Assembly (NCBI GenBank): GCA_033297205.1
Contig: MU859174.1
Location: forward strand, 49,857 to 113,856
Direction of reading: 5' to 3'
DNA from: Pseudoneurospora amorphoporcata
Taxonomy: Eukaryota; Ascomycota; Sordariomycetes; Sordariales; Sordariaceae
Length of the DNA stretch: 64,000 bases
The notes under the pieces were generated by a model. The model did not search any database and was not told the DNA's origin. It saw only the letters and a list, made by a program, of their open reading frames with translations. This document shows positions 34,573-46,867 of the stretch, one piece after another. How positions within the stretch are numbered: the stretch's first letter is position 1; every line of letters begins with the position of its first letter. The position numbers and the translations under genes were made by a program.

Positions 34573-34661
34573 CTATCAGACACAGTCGTGCTCAGCTGTG
34601 ACATATCGAACAGACAGGTTTGAGTTTGGAAGCGCACAGCAATACGACATCACGGACCAAG

Positions 34662-37600
34662 ATGGCCGCGGCCCAAGAACCACCTTCCGGCACGTCAACC
34701 ACCGACGACGACAGAAAAGCAGGCGCTGCTAGCGTACCAATTCCCGAAGGCGGCGCTGCTCAGAATGAAGATGGGACCGGTTGTGTATCAGAAAAATGCG
34801 AAGATGGGAGCCTCAAGAGTTACTGTGTGAGTGATGCGTCCAGCCCGAGACATGCCCGTCTACCTAGTCTAGTGGCTGCTGACCAACAACGCTTTCCACC
34901 TTTTAGAGAATTTTCAGATACACAGATCGTATCGGTTGGTGGACACATGCAGCGGCTTTGACTTGCATGATAGCATCTGGTGTTCTCCTTCCGTTGATGG
35001 ACCTTGTCTTTGGCAAATTCGTCACTGTCTTCAACAATTTTATAATTGGCAAGATTACCCCGGCAGAGTTTCGCTCCAGCCTTAACGAGTACACGTACGT
35101 GTCTTCCCCGCTGCCGTCTGACACCTCATGGATGCCATGCCCAACAGGATGCTGACATAATCTTCCAGACTGTATTTTGTGTATCTCTTCATCGCAAAGC
35201 TTGTCCTCGTATACATCTGGACCGTAAGTCTTCTTCGCATCCGAGGTTCTTGTCTTGATCAGTCGCTTACATACAATCCAAGACACTCGCATCAATCAAC
35301 GCCATCAAGATCACAAGATCTCTTCGGATCGATTTCCTCAAGCAAACCATCCGTCAAGAAATTGCCTTCTTCGACCTGCCCGAGGGCGGATCCATCTCGA
35401 GCCATGTTACTACCAACGCCAACCTCGTTAACTCGGGAATCTCAGAGAAACTAGGCCTCGCCATTCAAGCTATCGGAACCTTCTTCGCCGCTTTCGTTAT
35501 CGCTTTTGCGGTACAATGGAAGTTGACCCTCATCACCATCTGTATCGTGCCCGTCATTGTCATCATCACCGCTATCTGCATGGGCATTGACGCAAAGCAG
35601 GAAAACGAAATCATGACCATCAACTCCCGAGGATCAAAGCTTGCCGAGGAGGTGTTTACAAGTGTCAAGACTGCTCATGCCTTCTGGGCCTTCCCCAAGC
35701 TGTCTAGAAAATATGCAGCTATTCTTGACGAGGCCAAAGCGGTCGGCGCCAGGAAGAGCCTGAACTATGCCGTCTTATTCTCTGTGGAATTCTTCTGCGT
35801 TTACGCTGGATATGGCCTTGCTTTCTGGCAGGGTATCAGGATGTATAAGGAGGGAGAGGTGTCGGAGCCGGGACAGATTGTCACTGTCATCTTTGCTGTG
35901 TTGCTCGCAGCTCAGGCCCTCACCCAGATTGCTCCACAGTCGGTTGTCATCTCGAAGGCTGCCGCTGCCGCACATCAGTTGTTCCAGGTCATTGACCGTG
36001 AGTCACAGGTTGACTCGTTGTCGGAAGAGGGTATCAAACCAGCTGAATGTCGAGGCGACATCGAACTCGATGATGTCGTTTTCGCTTACCCTTCCAGACC
36101 AAACATCAGAGTGTTGCAGAACTTCAGCCTAACAATTCCGGCAAACAAGACGACGGCAATTGTTGGGCCAAGCGGATCCGGAAAAAGCACCATAATCGTC
36201 CTCCTTGAGCGTTGGTTTTCCCCCTTGAGCGGCACTATCACATTGGATGGTCGGAATATCGAAGAGTACAACCTTCAATGGCTTCGAACCAACGTCCGAC
36301 TTGTTCAGCAGGTAAGCACTGCAGCGTTGTCCTTTGTAACCTTCTTCTTGCTAACATACTCAACAGGAACCTGTTATGCTTGAAGGAACCGTCTTTCAGA
36401 ATGTCGTGAATGGGCTGGCCGGAACTCCCATGGCAGATCTGAGCGACGAAGAGAAGCAGCGACTCGTTGAAGATGCGTGCCGTGCGGCTTACGCTCATGA
36501 ATTCATCGAGAAATTACCAGAGGTATGCCACATTAGGTACCTTTGCTTGCCGACCAAATCTAACTTTGTTAGCGCTATCAAACGCAAATTGGCCAGAGAG
36601 GCTCCATGTTGTCCGGAGGCCAAAAGCAGAGGCTCGCCATCGCCAGAAGCGTCATTGCGAATCCACGCATTCTCTTGCTTGACGAAGCTACAAGTGCTCT
36701 TGACCCAAACGCCGAGAAAATTGTCCAGAAAGCACTCAACAACGTTGCCGTGGGGAGAACCATGATTGTTATCGCCCACAGACTCTCCACGATCCGAAAT
36801 GCCGACAACGTTGTCGTTATGGCCAATGGTCGTCTTATTGAACAGGGTACCCATGATCAACTTGTCGCCCTAGGGGGCACCTATTCACACCTTGTCCGCG
36901 TACAAGATCTCGGACGGGAACCTGACGATGATGATGAGCCTCAAAAAGACATCAAGGCTGAGGTTAGAGGGGCTGTGGTAACTGACACGACGTCGAACGT
37001 GGTTGAGGCTGTTCCTAACGTGAGCGCCATGGAAGGAACTGCAAAGAAAGACGACATCAACCTCTTGAGGTGCCTGCTTATCATTATACGAGAACAAAGA
37101 GTACTTTGGCCGGCCTTGGGGTGGGCGGGTATATGCTGTCTCGCGGGAGGTAGGATCCATGCATTGATCTTCTCGTCGGATTAAAGAACTAACAGCACAA
37201 TCCAGGTGCAACATATCCTGCTCTCGCCATCATTTTCTCCAGGATCATGGATGCCTTCGCCCTCGAGGGTGATGAGATGATCAAACGAGGCAACTTCTTT
37301 TCTCTCATGTTCTTTGTCGTGGCCCTCGGCAACCTAGTTGCCTACGCGATTCTCGGCTGGTTCTGCAACGTTACCGCTCAGGTTCGTTGTCCTCGTCATT
37401 CTAATCATCGTGTATGATCTAGACTGACTTTTCCCTCCAGCAAATGGTCCGCTTCTACCGATACGCAATCTTTGACTGCGTAGTTCGGCAGGACATGGCA
37501 TTCTTCGACAAACCAGGTAACTCTCCAGGCGCTCTGGTTTCCCACCTATCCAAGGAACCAGAGAGTTTGCACGAACTTCTGTCTATGAACATTGGTGTCA

Positions 37601-38979
37601 TCGCAATTGTGGTCGTCAATTTGTTTTCCAGCTGCATCCTTGCCATCGTCATTGGGTGGAAGCTTGGGCTCGTCCTCGTCTTCGGTGCTCTGCCACCCCT
37701 TGTCTTTTCGGGATACCTGAGAATCCGCTTGGAGATCAAGCTGGATGATGATACATCGGATAGGTTTGCGGACAGCATTGGACTTGCGTCTGAGGCTATA
37801 ATGGCCGTTCGTACTATCTCGTCACTGGCTATGGAACGGCAGGTTCTTGACAGATATGAGACCTCTCTGCGCTGTATCGCGGCGACGTCGGTTAAGAGCC
37901 TCACTTGGACGATGGCTTGGTACGCTCTAAGCCAGTCGATTTCCTTTCTGTCGATGGCATTGGGCTTCTGGTACGGCGGCCGGTTGGTATCATACGGAGA
38001 GTACACTGTCACACAGTTCTACACCGTATTCATCGCCATCATTTTCTCCGGCGAAGCAGCGGCGACGTTCTTTACTTACACCACTAGCATCACCAAGGCG
38101 CAGCATGCTGCAAACTTCATCTTCCGGCTCAGGGACTCCGTTCGCCCCGAGAATAAGGACAATCACCCACCAGATGCCGAGAGGCGCAGCAACGGCGCCG
38201 TCTCGATAGACTGCCGAGCTCTCGAATTCTCCTACCCTCTTCGTCCCAACACCCGGGTCCTCAAAGGGGTCTCGGCCAACATTCCACCAGGCCAATTCGT
38301 CGCCTTCGTCGGTGCTTCAGGCTGTGGCAAGACTTCCCTGATATCTCTCCTAGAGCGCTTCTACGATCCCACCAGCGGCACCATCTTTTTCGACGGCGAA
38401 GACTACAAGCAAATCCACCTCGGCCGCTACCGCGCCAACATTGCGCTTGTCCAGCAAGAGCCCGTTCTTTACCAGGGGTCAATAAGAGAGAACATCGCGA
38501 TGGGCGTGATTGACGATGCAGCTGTATCGGACGAGGATATCCTCGAGGCCTGTCGCCAAGCTAACATCGACACCTTTATCGCTTCGGTACCCGAGGGTCT
38601 AGCTACCCCCTGCGGATCACAAGGTCTGCAGTTCTCCGGCGGGCAGAGACAAAGGATTGCTATTGCGCGCGCACTGGTGAGGAGGCCGAGATTACTGCTG
38701 TTGGATGAAGCTACGAGTGCGTTAGATGCGGAGTCGGAGAGGGTAGTGCAGGCGGCGCTTGATGCTGCTGCTAAGGGTGAGGGAGAAGGCGACGAAAGGA
38801 AGCGGACTACGGTTGCGGTGGCTCATCGGCTGTCGACTATCAAGGGCGCGGATAGGATCTTTGTGTTTTCGTATGGAAGGATTGTGGAGGCGGGGACGCA
38901 TGAGGAGTTGTTGGAAAGGAGGGGGATGTATTATGAGATGTGTTTGGGGCAGTCTTTGGATGGTGAGACATCGACATAA
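34662..38979 (+). CDS. ABCB-type full multidrug transporter (P-glycoprotein-like)
   Basis: This plasma-membrane ATP-driven exporter has the layout TMD1-NBD1-TMD2-NBD2. Eight exons: 34662-34826, 34907-35094, 35169-35223, 35283-36311, 36367-36522, 36573-37149, 37206-37381, 37441-38979; 1294 residues. NBD1 has Walker A GPSGSGKST (about residue 430), signature LSGGQKQR (about 543) and Walker B ILLLDEATSALD (about 564). NBD2 has GASGCGKTS (about 1072), signature FSGGQRQR with Phe in place of Leu (about 1180) and LLLLDEATSALD. Q-loops (VQQEPV) and H-loop histidines (IAHRLST, VAHRLST) are present in both halves, so both sites look catalytically competent. Membrane helices are visible in each half (for example SFFAAFVIAFAV-like and NIGVIAIVVVNLFSSCILAIVIG). 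It lies between a Zn2Cys6 regulator and a ruined polyketide synthase, suggesting former service as metabolite exporter. Confidence 0.95.
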
Positions 38980-39540
38980 AGATGGTGTAGTCGTTGTTGT
39001 TTAGAGCGACAAATAATAGATTTTCAGGTTCCGTCAGGACGGTAGGTATGTTTCGGGCCACCTCCGTCCGTGGACTGAAACAATGATGAACTTCGTGTGG
39101 TGTTTCCCGCGTATGTGTAACATCGACCTTCCCCCTGATGCTACTGTCCCGTTCGATAAATATTCCGAACGGATCGATCACATAATGCCACCACTGAGAA
39201 ATCAATGGTTATTTCATCCACCCTTTTTAACCGATTCCCCACATTCTGGGACATGATCTCCCATTCGGGCGCATGGATTCTCTCCTCAACTGACCAAAAC
39301 CCACATAGAGGATATTCCTTGATAGGACGCCGTCGATTCACATGTGTCTTCAAGAGTCGTATTTATGGGTAGGGAAAACCAAAATGACCCCTTTCTTAAA
39401 TTGTTGCCGGAACTTCGGAGCCGAACTCATCTACTAGTTTGTATAAACAAAAAAGACATTGCCTTGCCGTTCAGATGTTTTCTTTACTCTGACACGCATA
39501 TCGTGATCGACGTTTTGTGTTCAGTCCTCCTCCCTTCACC
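38980..39540. other. Spacer, ABC transporter to acetylesterase
   Basis: 3' UTR of the transporter and promoter of the next gene. Nothing else seen. Confidence 0.6.
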
Positions 39541-40450
39541 ATGCGGTTCTATTCCACGACATTGATCGCCGGCCTCGCGGCCTCGAGTGTTGACGCAAGG
39601 AGCGTGAACATTGAAAATTTCGATAAGCGAGCAACGCCTACTATCTACCTTGCTGGTGACAGCACCACAGCCAAGACTGGGGGACTTCTCATGGGTAAGA
39701 ACCTCTAACTACCTAATCCAGCCCCTCTTTCCTCTTTTTCCTCTTCTCAAATCCTCAGTGTCTTGACAACCTCGCTCACACTCACCAGGATGGGGTGAAT
39801 ATCTCCCGCCCCTCCTCACCGGCATCACCGTCGTCAACAAAGCCATTGCCGGCCGCTCTGCCCGCTCCTACACCAACGAGGGCCGCTTTACCAAGCTCGC
39901 CAACCTGGTCGTTGCCGGCGACATCGTCGTTATCGAGTTCGGCCACAACGACGGCGGCTCGCCCAACTCCGCCTCCGACAACGGCCGCTCCGACTGCCCG
40001 GGCACCGGCTCCGAAGTCTGCATTTCCGGTAAAACCGGCGATAAAGTCTACACGTTCAATTACTACGTCGAGACCGCCGCAAAGGCCATCATCGCCAAGG
40101 GCGCCTCCGTCATTTTCTCCTCGCAAACACCCAACAACCTCTGGGAGGGAGGCACCTACGGCGGGTACGGAACCCCCGTGCGGTTCGTGGGGTATGCTGG
40201 CCAGGCGGCGAGGAACTTGGCCAGCACGGGCAAAGCCAGCTTCGTGGATCATTATCAGGCGGTGGCCAACATGTATCTGAAGCTGGGCAACACCAAGACG
40301 AATAGTCTGTGTCCGAGCGATCATACGCATACGAGCCCTGAAGGAGCGGATCTGGTGGCCAAGGCGTTTGCGCAGGCGGTTAAGATTGCGATGAATGGGA
40401 CGACGCCGTTGAAGGGATTTTTGAATGCGGGCAATCCTACTGTTTTCTAA
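39541..40450 (+). CDS. Secreted rhamnogalacturonan acetylesterase (SGNH/GDSL, CE12-like)
   Basis: The enzyme removes acetyl groups from the rhamnogalacturonan I backbone of pectin, outside the cell. Exon 1 39541-39694, intron 39695-39788, exon 2 39789-40450; 271 residues. The signal peptide is MRFYSTTLIAGLAASSVDA, followed by a probable KR processing site (FDKR) near residue 31. SGNH blocks are GDSTT with the nucleophile Ser (about residue 41), a Gly in NKAIAGRSARSY, GHND with Asn, and DHTHTSPEG with the catalytic Asp and His (about residue 230). All catalytic residues are present. CPGTGSEVC-type Cys pairs suggest disulfides. It looks intact and is unrelated in function to the adjoining metabolite genes. 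Confidence 0.93.
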
Positions 40451-40953
40451 GTTTAGAGGGAGGGGTGGGGGATTGAAATGGCCGGTGTACACTCGTACGT
40501 AGAGGTACCTACATGTATGACTTGCGGTCAAAAGAAATGAGTTTCTATGACGTCCTCTTTGAAGTTGCACATTTTTCTACCGTCGTTACGCAAATGACTG
40601 AGCGGACCGTTCCGAAGAAAATATGATGGATGGAGGATGGATTCCGGGTTGAGAGATGAAGTGGTGATGAAAGCAAGATGAGAGTGAACTACATTACTAA
40701 GCGAGTTTATGCCAAGACAAGGCCCCTGCATCACCTACTACAGTGATATCTCACAAGTGCACAACCCAATCCCGTTTGATACAAGTATACGGCAGTTAAG
40801 TCAGTAAATGCAAACACTTCTGTGGCACAAATCTGTGTGTATATAAGTAGCCCTAGAGAACAGCACTAAATGCAAACCCCCTCTAGCTGCTAACCTCCCG
40901 AAGCTTATCTCAACTTCATCATCTCTATCCCCCGCTCTCATCATTCCTGTCAT
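40451..40953. other. Convergent spacer, acetylesterase / PKS remnant
   Basis: No gene seen. Confidence 0.6.
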
Positions 40954-43900
40954 TCAATCAACTTCCTTCAGATGCACAAAGCTACTCCGCGACGCAACCA
41001 AGGTCGCCAATTGTCGGATGCTCGATCCACCCATAATATCGAAAACAGCCACCTCGGCCCCAACCTCCTTTAGCAACCACGCCCGCAGCTCCACGGCGAC
41101 AAGCGAATCGACTCCAAACGCGTGAAGAGGCTTGGACGCATCCAGGTTTACCGTCTCTACTCCAAGCGCCTTGGAGATCTTGGTCAGCATGGCTTCGAGA
41201 ACAATGGCTTCTGCCGTGTCCGGCGAATCGGCCGTGCCTAACAGCAAACCGTAATTTACGGTCTTGTCGGCCGACGTCAGACCTCCGGCCCATCCGACGC
41301 ATCTGGAACAAGTGGCTGAACAACGGGTCGTACTGCCAGCCCGGCGCTTCAATGCCTCGCTAGGCCAGTGCCTCGGGAAGTTCCAGCCCAAGACAGATCT
41401 GCGACTTTAGAAGCGACGACGGTACGCTCGATCCCGAGCCCGGACCGCACAGTCCGTCCAGCAGCGCATGGAACTTTTCCTCACGCATGGTCCGTGAACC
41501 CTTCGGCCCTAAGATGGCCGATGAGTTCAGAGTTCTCCGCCACGAATCCAACCGAGAGAATCATTCCCAGGTCCAGAGATGTGGCTGGCAGTCCCTGGGA
41601 TACCCTGTACCGCGCCAGAGCATCCTAGTATGTGTTCCCGGCGCAGTAGTTGGACTGGCTTCGGTTGCCAACGATCCCTGACGTCGACGAGAGGAGGATG
41701 AAGAAGTCTAGCTCCCTGTCGAGGAGTGCTTCGTGCAGCTTCCACGATGCGTCTACCTTGGGGCTTGATGGCTGCATACCAATCGTCGATGCTCATTGTG
41801 TCCTGGGGTGGCGCCGCTGTCAGCTTGAAACCATCACGAAATGCCGGCTGCGAGTTATACGTACCTTGAGCACCATTGAGCCTTGGATGAACCCCTGATG
41901 GGAGGCATCCCTGTCAGACAGCCATCCAAGGTCTTTTTCAGCGATTGAGCATCCGAAACATCACAAGCAGGTGTTTCTACGTGGACGCCGGCCGATTCCA
42001 GTTCCGCTACGAGTGTCTGGCCTGACTCTCGGACTGGACCAAACCGCGACAGCAGAATCAGGTGCCGGGCGCCCCGAGACACCATCCACCCTGAGATGCT
42101 CCTGCCCAGACCCCCAAGGCCTCCCGAGATCACGTACGAAGCTGACGGGTCACAATTATACTTGGGCTTTCGGCTGGGGACGACAGGGACAATATCATCC
42201 TCATGGGGCTCCAGCACGATCTTGCCCGAGTGTGCTCCGCTCTGCATGTACCGGAAAGCGTCTTGAATCTGCCCGAAAGGGTAGACCTGTACCGGGTGAA
42301 GCTGCCGGATTGCACCGTCGCGAACAAGACGCATGCAATCCTCCAAGATTGCGTTGAAATGGAGCCCGTCATTGTTCGCCATGTAGCCGACATCGACAAC
42401 CCCAAACGTGACGTTGTACTTGAACTTGTCCATGTTCAGCCGGGCCGAGGAGTAGATGTCGACTTTGCCAACCTCGACGAACCGTCCAAATGGTGCCACG
42501 CAGTCCCACGTTGCTCGGAGAGCGTCGCCCGACAGAGCATTGACGACCACATCCACCCCGCGGCCTTTGGCCAGTCTCATGATTCCGTGCTTGAATGATA
42601 AATCTCGGCTGGATAGGATGTGGTCCTCAGGAATCCCATATCTGGCCTTGAGGAGATCCCGTTTCTCGAGCGACCCAACGGTTGCATACACCTCCGCCCC
42701 GCGATGCTGGGCAGGCTGAATGCAGGCCTGCCCAACGCCGCCAGCAGCAGCGTGTTTCAGAACCGTATCCCCCTCCTTGAGATGTGCGATATCGTACAGG
42801 GCAGCCAGCGTAAGCGATAACGAACACGACAGGTAACGAGGCGGCCGCCGTCCAGTCCAAGTCTTCCGAGATCGTCACGAGGGAAGTCTCCCTAGCGCGG
42901 GCGTATGTTCCCATGGTTCCGCGCGCAATGCCACAGACACACACGGTCGCCGATTTTGAATCCAGGATTTGGCCCTGTCCGCGTGACGATTCCTGACCTT
43001 TCGACTCCGAGAGCGGTTCCGATCATTTGGCCGAGCGAGACCATGATGTCATGGAAGTTTAGGCCGCATGCCGCAACTTTGAACTCGACGTCGCCTTCTT
43101 GCAGAGGTGTGTCGTAGAGCTGATCGTCGTCAAATTGCAGGCTATCCAAAAGTCCAGGTGTCCCGACAACCAGGTCGAGGGCTCTTGACGGATTCTCGCC
43201 GAACTTGGCCGGCGCAGCTACCTGCTTGGTGGTCTTTTAGGAGATATGCCGGTTCATGTAGTCCGCCTCGTTCACCCGGCTGATGTGTGTCACGCCGTTG
43301 GAGACTGAGAAACTGTTGTCGATCACGTCTTTTCCACCCTTGCTAAAGATTTCGGAAAACAAAGAAAGTGTATGCTGGCAAGCAGCCTCGACATTACCAT
43401 CAACATCATCCACAAAGGTGAGGGTGACAAAGTTGATGGCCGGGTTCTCGGCTCTGATGGCGCGGGACAGGCCTGCTGTCATCTCGTTATCTGGCTAGCA
43501 TATTCCTTCGACATCTGCAATAAGCTGGGACGGGTCAAAGTCCACGAAATCCTGAGGGGAGCGGAACAATTCGGCCGCACTTTTTTGGTCAAGCAGGCTT
43601 GGCTGGGGTTTCCAGTCGATATCGAATGCATGCTGACGGACCTCGTCGTCCCCATCATTTGTTGCGCTGCTCCGACCCGAGACAGCGATGGACACGAACC
43701 CGTCCGCTTTGATGAGGGGAGCAAGAGTCTTTGGGTCGACGGCGATGATGGACGCTTCCGCCTGCCGAAGCCTTAGGAAATCAACATGCGCAGCGAGACG
43801 ATACTGGTCATGAGACGCAAGTGCGCCCGCCGAAATCCAGAGCTCTTTCATGGAGGTGGGCACCATGGCCTCTCTCACCTCACGACCACCGCGCGTCAGG

Positions 43901-45167
43901 GCGACGATGACGGCCTGCAAAACACCGTCAAGCGTAGTGCGATGAATAAGATGCTCCTGGACAAACCCCTGAGGCATCTTGCTCTTGATCTCGGCGACTT
44001 TGGACGTGATGGTGGCGATCATGTTGCGGTCGCCGTCGGGGTCGATCCGCACGTCCGAAAGGGTTTGGAACGTGGAGCCAAAGTCAAACCCAACCGTCTG
44101 GAGAAGTTCATAGAGCTGGTCTGTCGACACCCGCTTGGCACATCTCCTCTCGGCCGAGGCGACATATTCCGCGCAATGATTTTGAAAGGCCCGGTCTAAC
44201 CCGTTGTCTACGGGAGCGTAGGCAGCATCGTACTCGGTCTGGACCAGGCCGCGGCAGTGTTTACGCTACTCGTCGTTCTCGTGGCTGAAGAGCTGGAACT
44301 CGCTCCAGTTGGACGCCGTGCTGGACATGCTGTCCATATAAGGCCGTAGGTAAAAGTGCGTTTCGATACCCTCCGCGCTCGTTGGCATTCGTAAGGCTAT
44401 GTGTAGATACTTCGCGGAACCGAAAGGCTTTGATCGAGCCCTTATCCGGGTTGACCATCTGTCTGCTGGCCTCAATGGCTATGACGAGTATTCCGGCTGC
44501 TGGGTAGAGCGTACTTCCCGTGATTCGATGGTCCCGGATCTTTGGGTTCTCGCTTAGCCGTATCTAGTTCCGCCAGAGTGCATTGTTTTTGTTCTAGTCT
44601 GGAACCGGTGCGCCCAGGAGCTCGTGACGGACGACTTTACGGAACCGATACCCCTTGCTGACTCGACTCTCGCGCCAGTATGACTTGGAATGGTCAGACG
44701 GGATAGCCGGGGAGATCTACCAGCAAAGAGAATGGTCTTTCGTTGAACGACGGCGGATTACATGTCGAGCATGTAACCGCGCGAGAAGGGCCAGCCCGCC
44801 GCGTTGAGGGCTGCGTTGGTCGAGCTCGAGTTGCGCATGAGCAAGGGTTGGTACGCAACCATCTTATCGGCTTCAGGAATCAGCTCCAGGATCTCTCGGA
44901 TCGGTCCCCTCATCCTTCAAAAAGTGCGCATGTCGGACATTGGTCTTTGAGGACTTGTTAGAGGATGGGATGTTGAAAGATTTGGGTGGTGACAAGGAGA
45001 CAACAGTGGTAGAATGCATCAACATTGTATCGGTCTTTGGGTACCTCGCTGAGGGCTGAACGACCAGAGAGGAGGAAGTCGTCGAACTTCTCGGGCGTGT
45101 TGGCATGTCCGAGGAATTTGAGGTCAAAGCCAATGACAGCGATGGGCTCAGTCGTGTTAGCTTCCAT
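40954..45167 (-). pseudogene. Highly reducing type I polyketide synthase, fragmented and internally deleted
   Basis: Blocks appear in the correct HR-PKS order on the minus strand. KS start (IAVIGFDLK ... EVPKDRYNVDAFYH, 45167-45000). Traces of KS/AT to about 44740. DH with HRITGSTLYPAAG and IEASRQM, and ETHFYLRPYMDSMSS (44640-44270). DH to linker (43495-44130). Linker (43237-43482). ER start NFHDIMVSLGQMIGT and the cofactor-binding part to 42000. KR nucleotide motif SGGLGGLG and its C-terminal half (41900-41500). ACP with FGVDSLVAVELRAW (about 41120-41080), ending at 40954. KS plus AT should need about 3 kb but only about 500 bp separate the KS start from DH; no methyltransferase domain is visible either. 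TAG replaces Trp at 44594-44596 and 44564-44566 within one DH frame, a TAG replaces a Gln-type codon in KR (NTY*DAL), and several 1-nt shifts occur. It cannot make a working enzyme. Confidence 0.92.
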
Positions 45168-45671
45168 GTTGAAGAAGCGGAGGGGGGCTCAGACGGGATT
45201 TTGTGAAACTTTTGGCTGCGTGAGAGTAGGTAATCAAAAGCTAGTTTATGTACCTACGCAAATTGCATTCCATACATGCCCACTGCCCATCCAGGACTCA
45301 TCCAGCCAGGCCTCATGTTTCCCTTTGATACTTGTACGTCATGAACAAAAAAGCAATCTGGCTGATCATGTAGCAGCATCACACACGTCTGTTCGCCTTC
45401 ACAAAACCTCCACCTCGACATAACACTGCTGCGGACTGCGCAGCACCTTTTGCCGGCCTTCCATCCCACTCAACGGTTGTGGTAACGGCAAAAATTTGAA
45501 GCTGAGCGTAAGAAGGACGATCATGATTCTAAGTTCCTGTATCGCAAGTCGACGACCTGTAAGTATGGGAAGTCGTATTCCGCCATTCATAATGGGAGTA
45601 AAGATGCAACATGATTGTACATCGAAAATACATAAGAATTTAACCCCGAGGAATTTCTAACAACTTTAAAT
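45168..45671. other. Spacer, PKS remnant to tRNA-Pro
   Basis: The likely former PKS promoter and spacer. No gene seen. Confidence 0.55.
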
Positions 45672-45761
45672 GGGCCGCTGGTCTAGTGGTATGATTCTCG
45701 CTTAGGGTTCAATCCTGAGCATTCTTGCGAGAGGTCCCGGGTTCAATCCCCGGGTGGCCCC
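45672..45761 (+). tRNA. tRNA-Pro (anticodon AGG), with 18-nt intron
   Basis: The acceptor stem GGGCCGC pairs with GTGGCCC with one wobble; discriminator C at 45761. D arm GTCTAGTGGTATGATT and T arm CCCGG-GTTCAATC-CCCGG are typical of fungal tRNA-Pro. The anticodon stem CTCGC/GCGAG holds loop TTAGGG+T, anticodon AGG. An 18-nt intron after position 37 contains ATCCT, which can pair with the anticodon. Confidence 0.94.
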
Positions 45762-45763
45762 AT

Positions 45764-45770
45764 CTTTTTT
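45764..45770 (+). terminator. RNA polymerase III terminator of tRNA-Pro
   Basis: A T run begins three bases after the tRNA 3' end. Confidence 0.8.
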
Positions 45771-45819
45771 CACTTTTGCTTATTTTAACATCTTGTTCAT
45801 GTTCTGTTTGTTCCCTTTT

Positions 45820-45850
<31 letters not shown>

Positions 45851-46867
45851 GGCTTTTTTCTACGTTGAATCAGTACGGCAAAGTGTCGTTGGCGCTGCTG
45901 TGGTTGCGACGGTAGAATATCACCCACAGAATTCCGTCCATTCTGTGGTTCAGGGGGCTACCTACAATACAAGTCTACAAAACCGCATAACAAAATCTAC
46001 AGCATGAGCACACATACAATAATCACAGAACATCTCACTCGGACCTTGCTTTGATATATCTCGGTATTCTTATTGTCTATCTATGCTATGCTAGAGGTGA
46101 ATATTTCACCATAACTAGTCTGCTTCCGAACTTGTCCAGCTACTTTCAGGCGGTTTTCTTTATTGCTATGAAGGAATCTTTCCAGTCTCATCACTGATCA
46201 CTGAAATATGCTATGTCCCTAAAGATCACAGCGCTGATATCCACCCTAGCCTGCCTGAGTAAGTATATGCTGCACTTATTAGTGCTTATCTCTGACTGAT
46301 ATGAGAAGAGCAATAAAGAAAAAAACCGATCGACTGACAAAAGAAATAGTAACAAATGAATGTCTTTCTTTTAACGAAGGGGTTCAAACATAACACCCTC
46401 CAAAAAAGAAAATTCCACATCACCATCGTGCTTCTGGCCCACAACTCCCCGGGCCTTCGTTCCTTCCTGAATAGATTGATCTGCATCACACATTTCCCAC
46501 ACACATCGCGCACACATCTTCAATGTCACCTTCGACATTTTTAAGAACAAAGGACAAAGGAAAATTGGTAATGAATGGCTTTTGGGGAAAACCCCAGAGG
46601 AAGAGAGGAAGACGACAGGTTCTCCGTTGACACCCCTTCTTTCGGTCTTCTTCTTCCGTTTCAAACATCTTTCTTTTGGGACTGAACAATTCAGTTTTGA
46701 TCAATCCTTGGAAGAAGGGGTAGGTTATAGACAAGGGCTGACTCCCCTTGTTTACTTGCGTCTTGCCTTGATATTGATTTGAATGACACAGGGTGCTATC
46801 ACAGAATAATCCGTGCTACGCTAGGTGAACATTTCATCCCAATTGAGTTCACCTTGATGGCTCGCAC
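45771..46867. other. Spacer with a long T homopolymer
   Basis: About 28 consecutive T lie at 45823-45850. No gene seen; the short frames around 46290-46780 lack any recognisable feature. Confidence 0.6.

Noticed and set aside
39782..40570. 262-codon minus-strand ORF
   Set aside because: It lies antisense to the acetylesterase exon, where GC-rich third positions keep the opposite strand open. No domain is visible.
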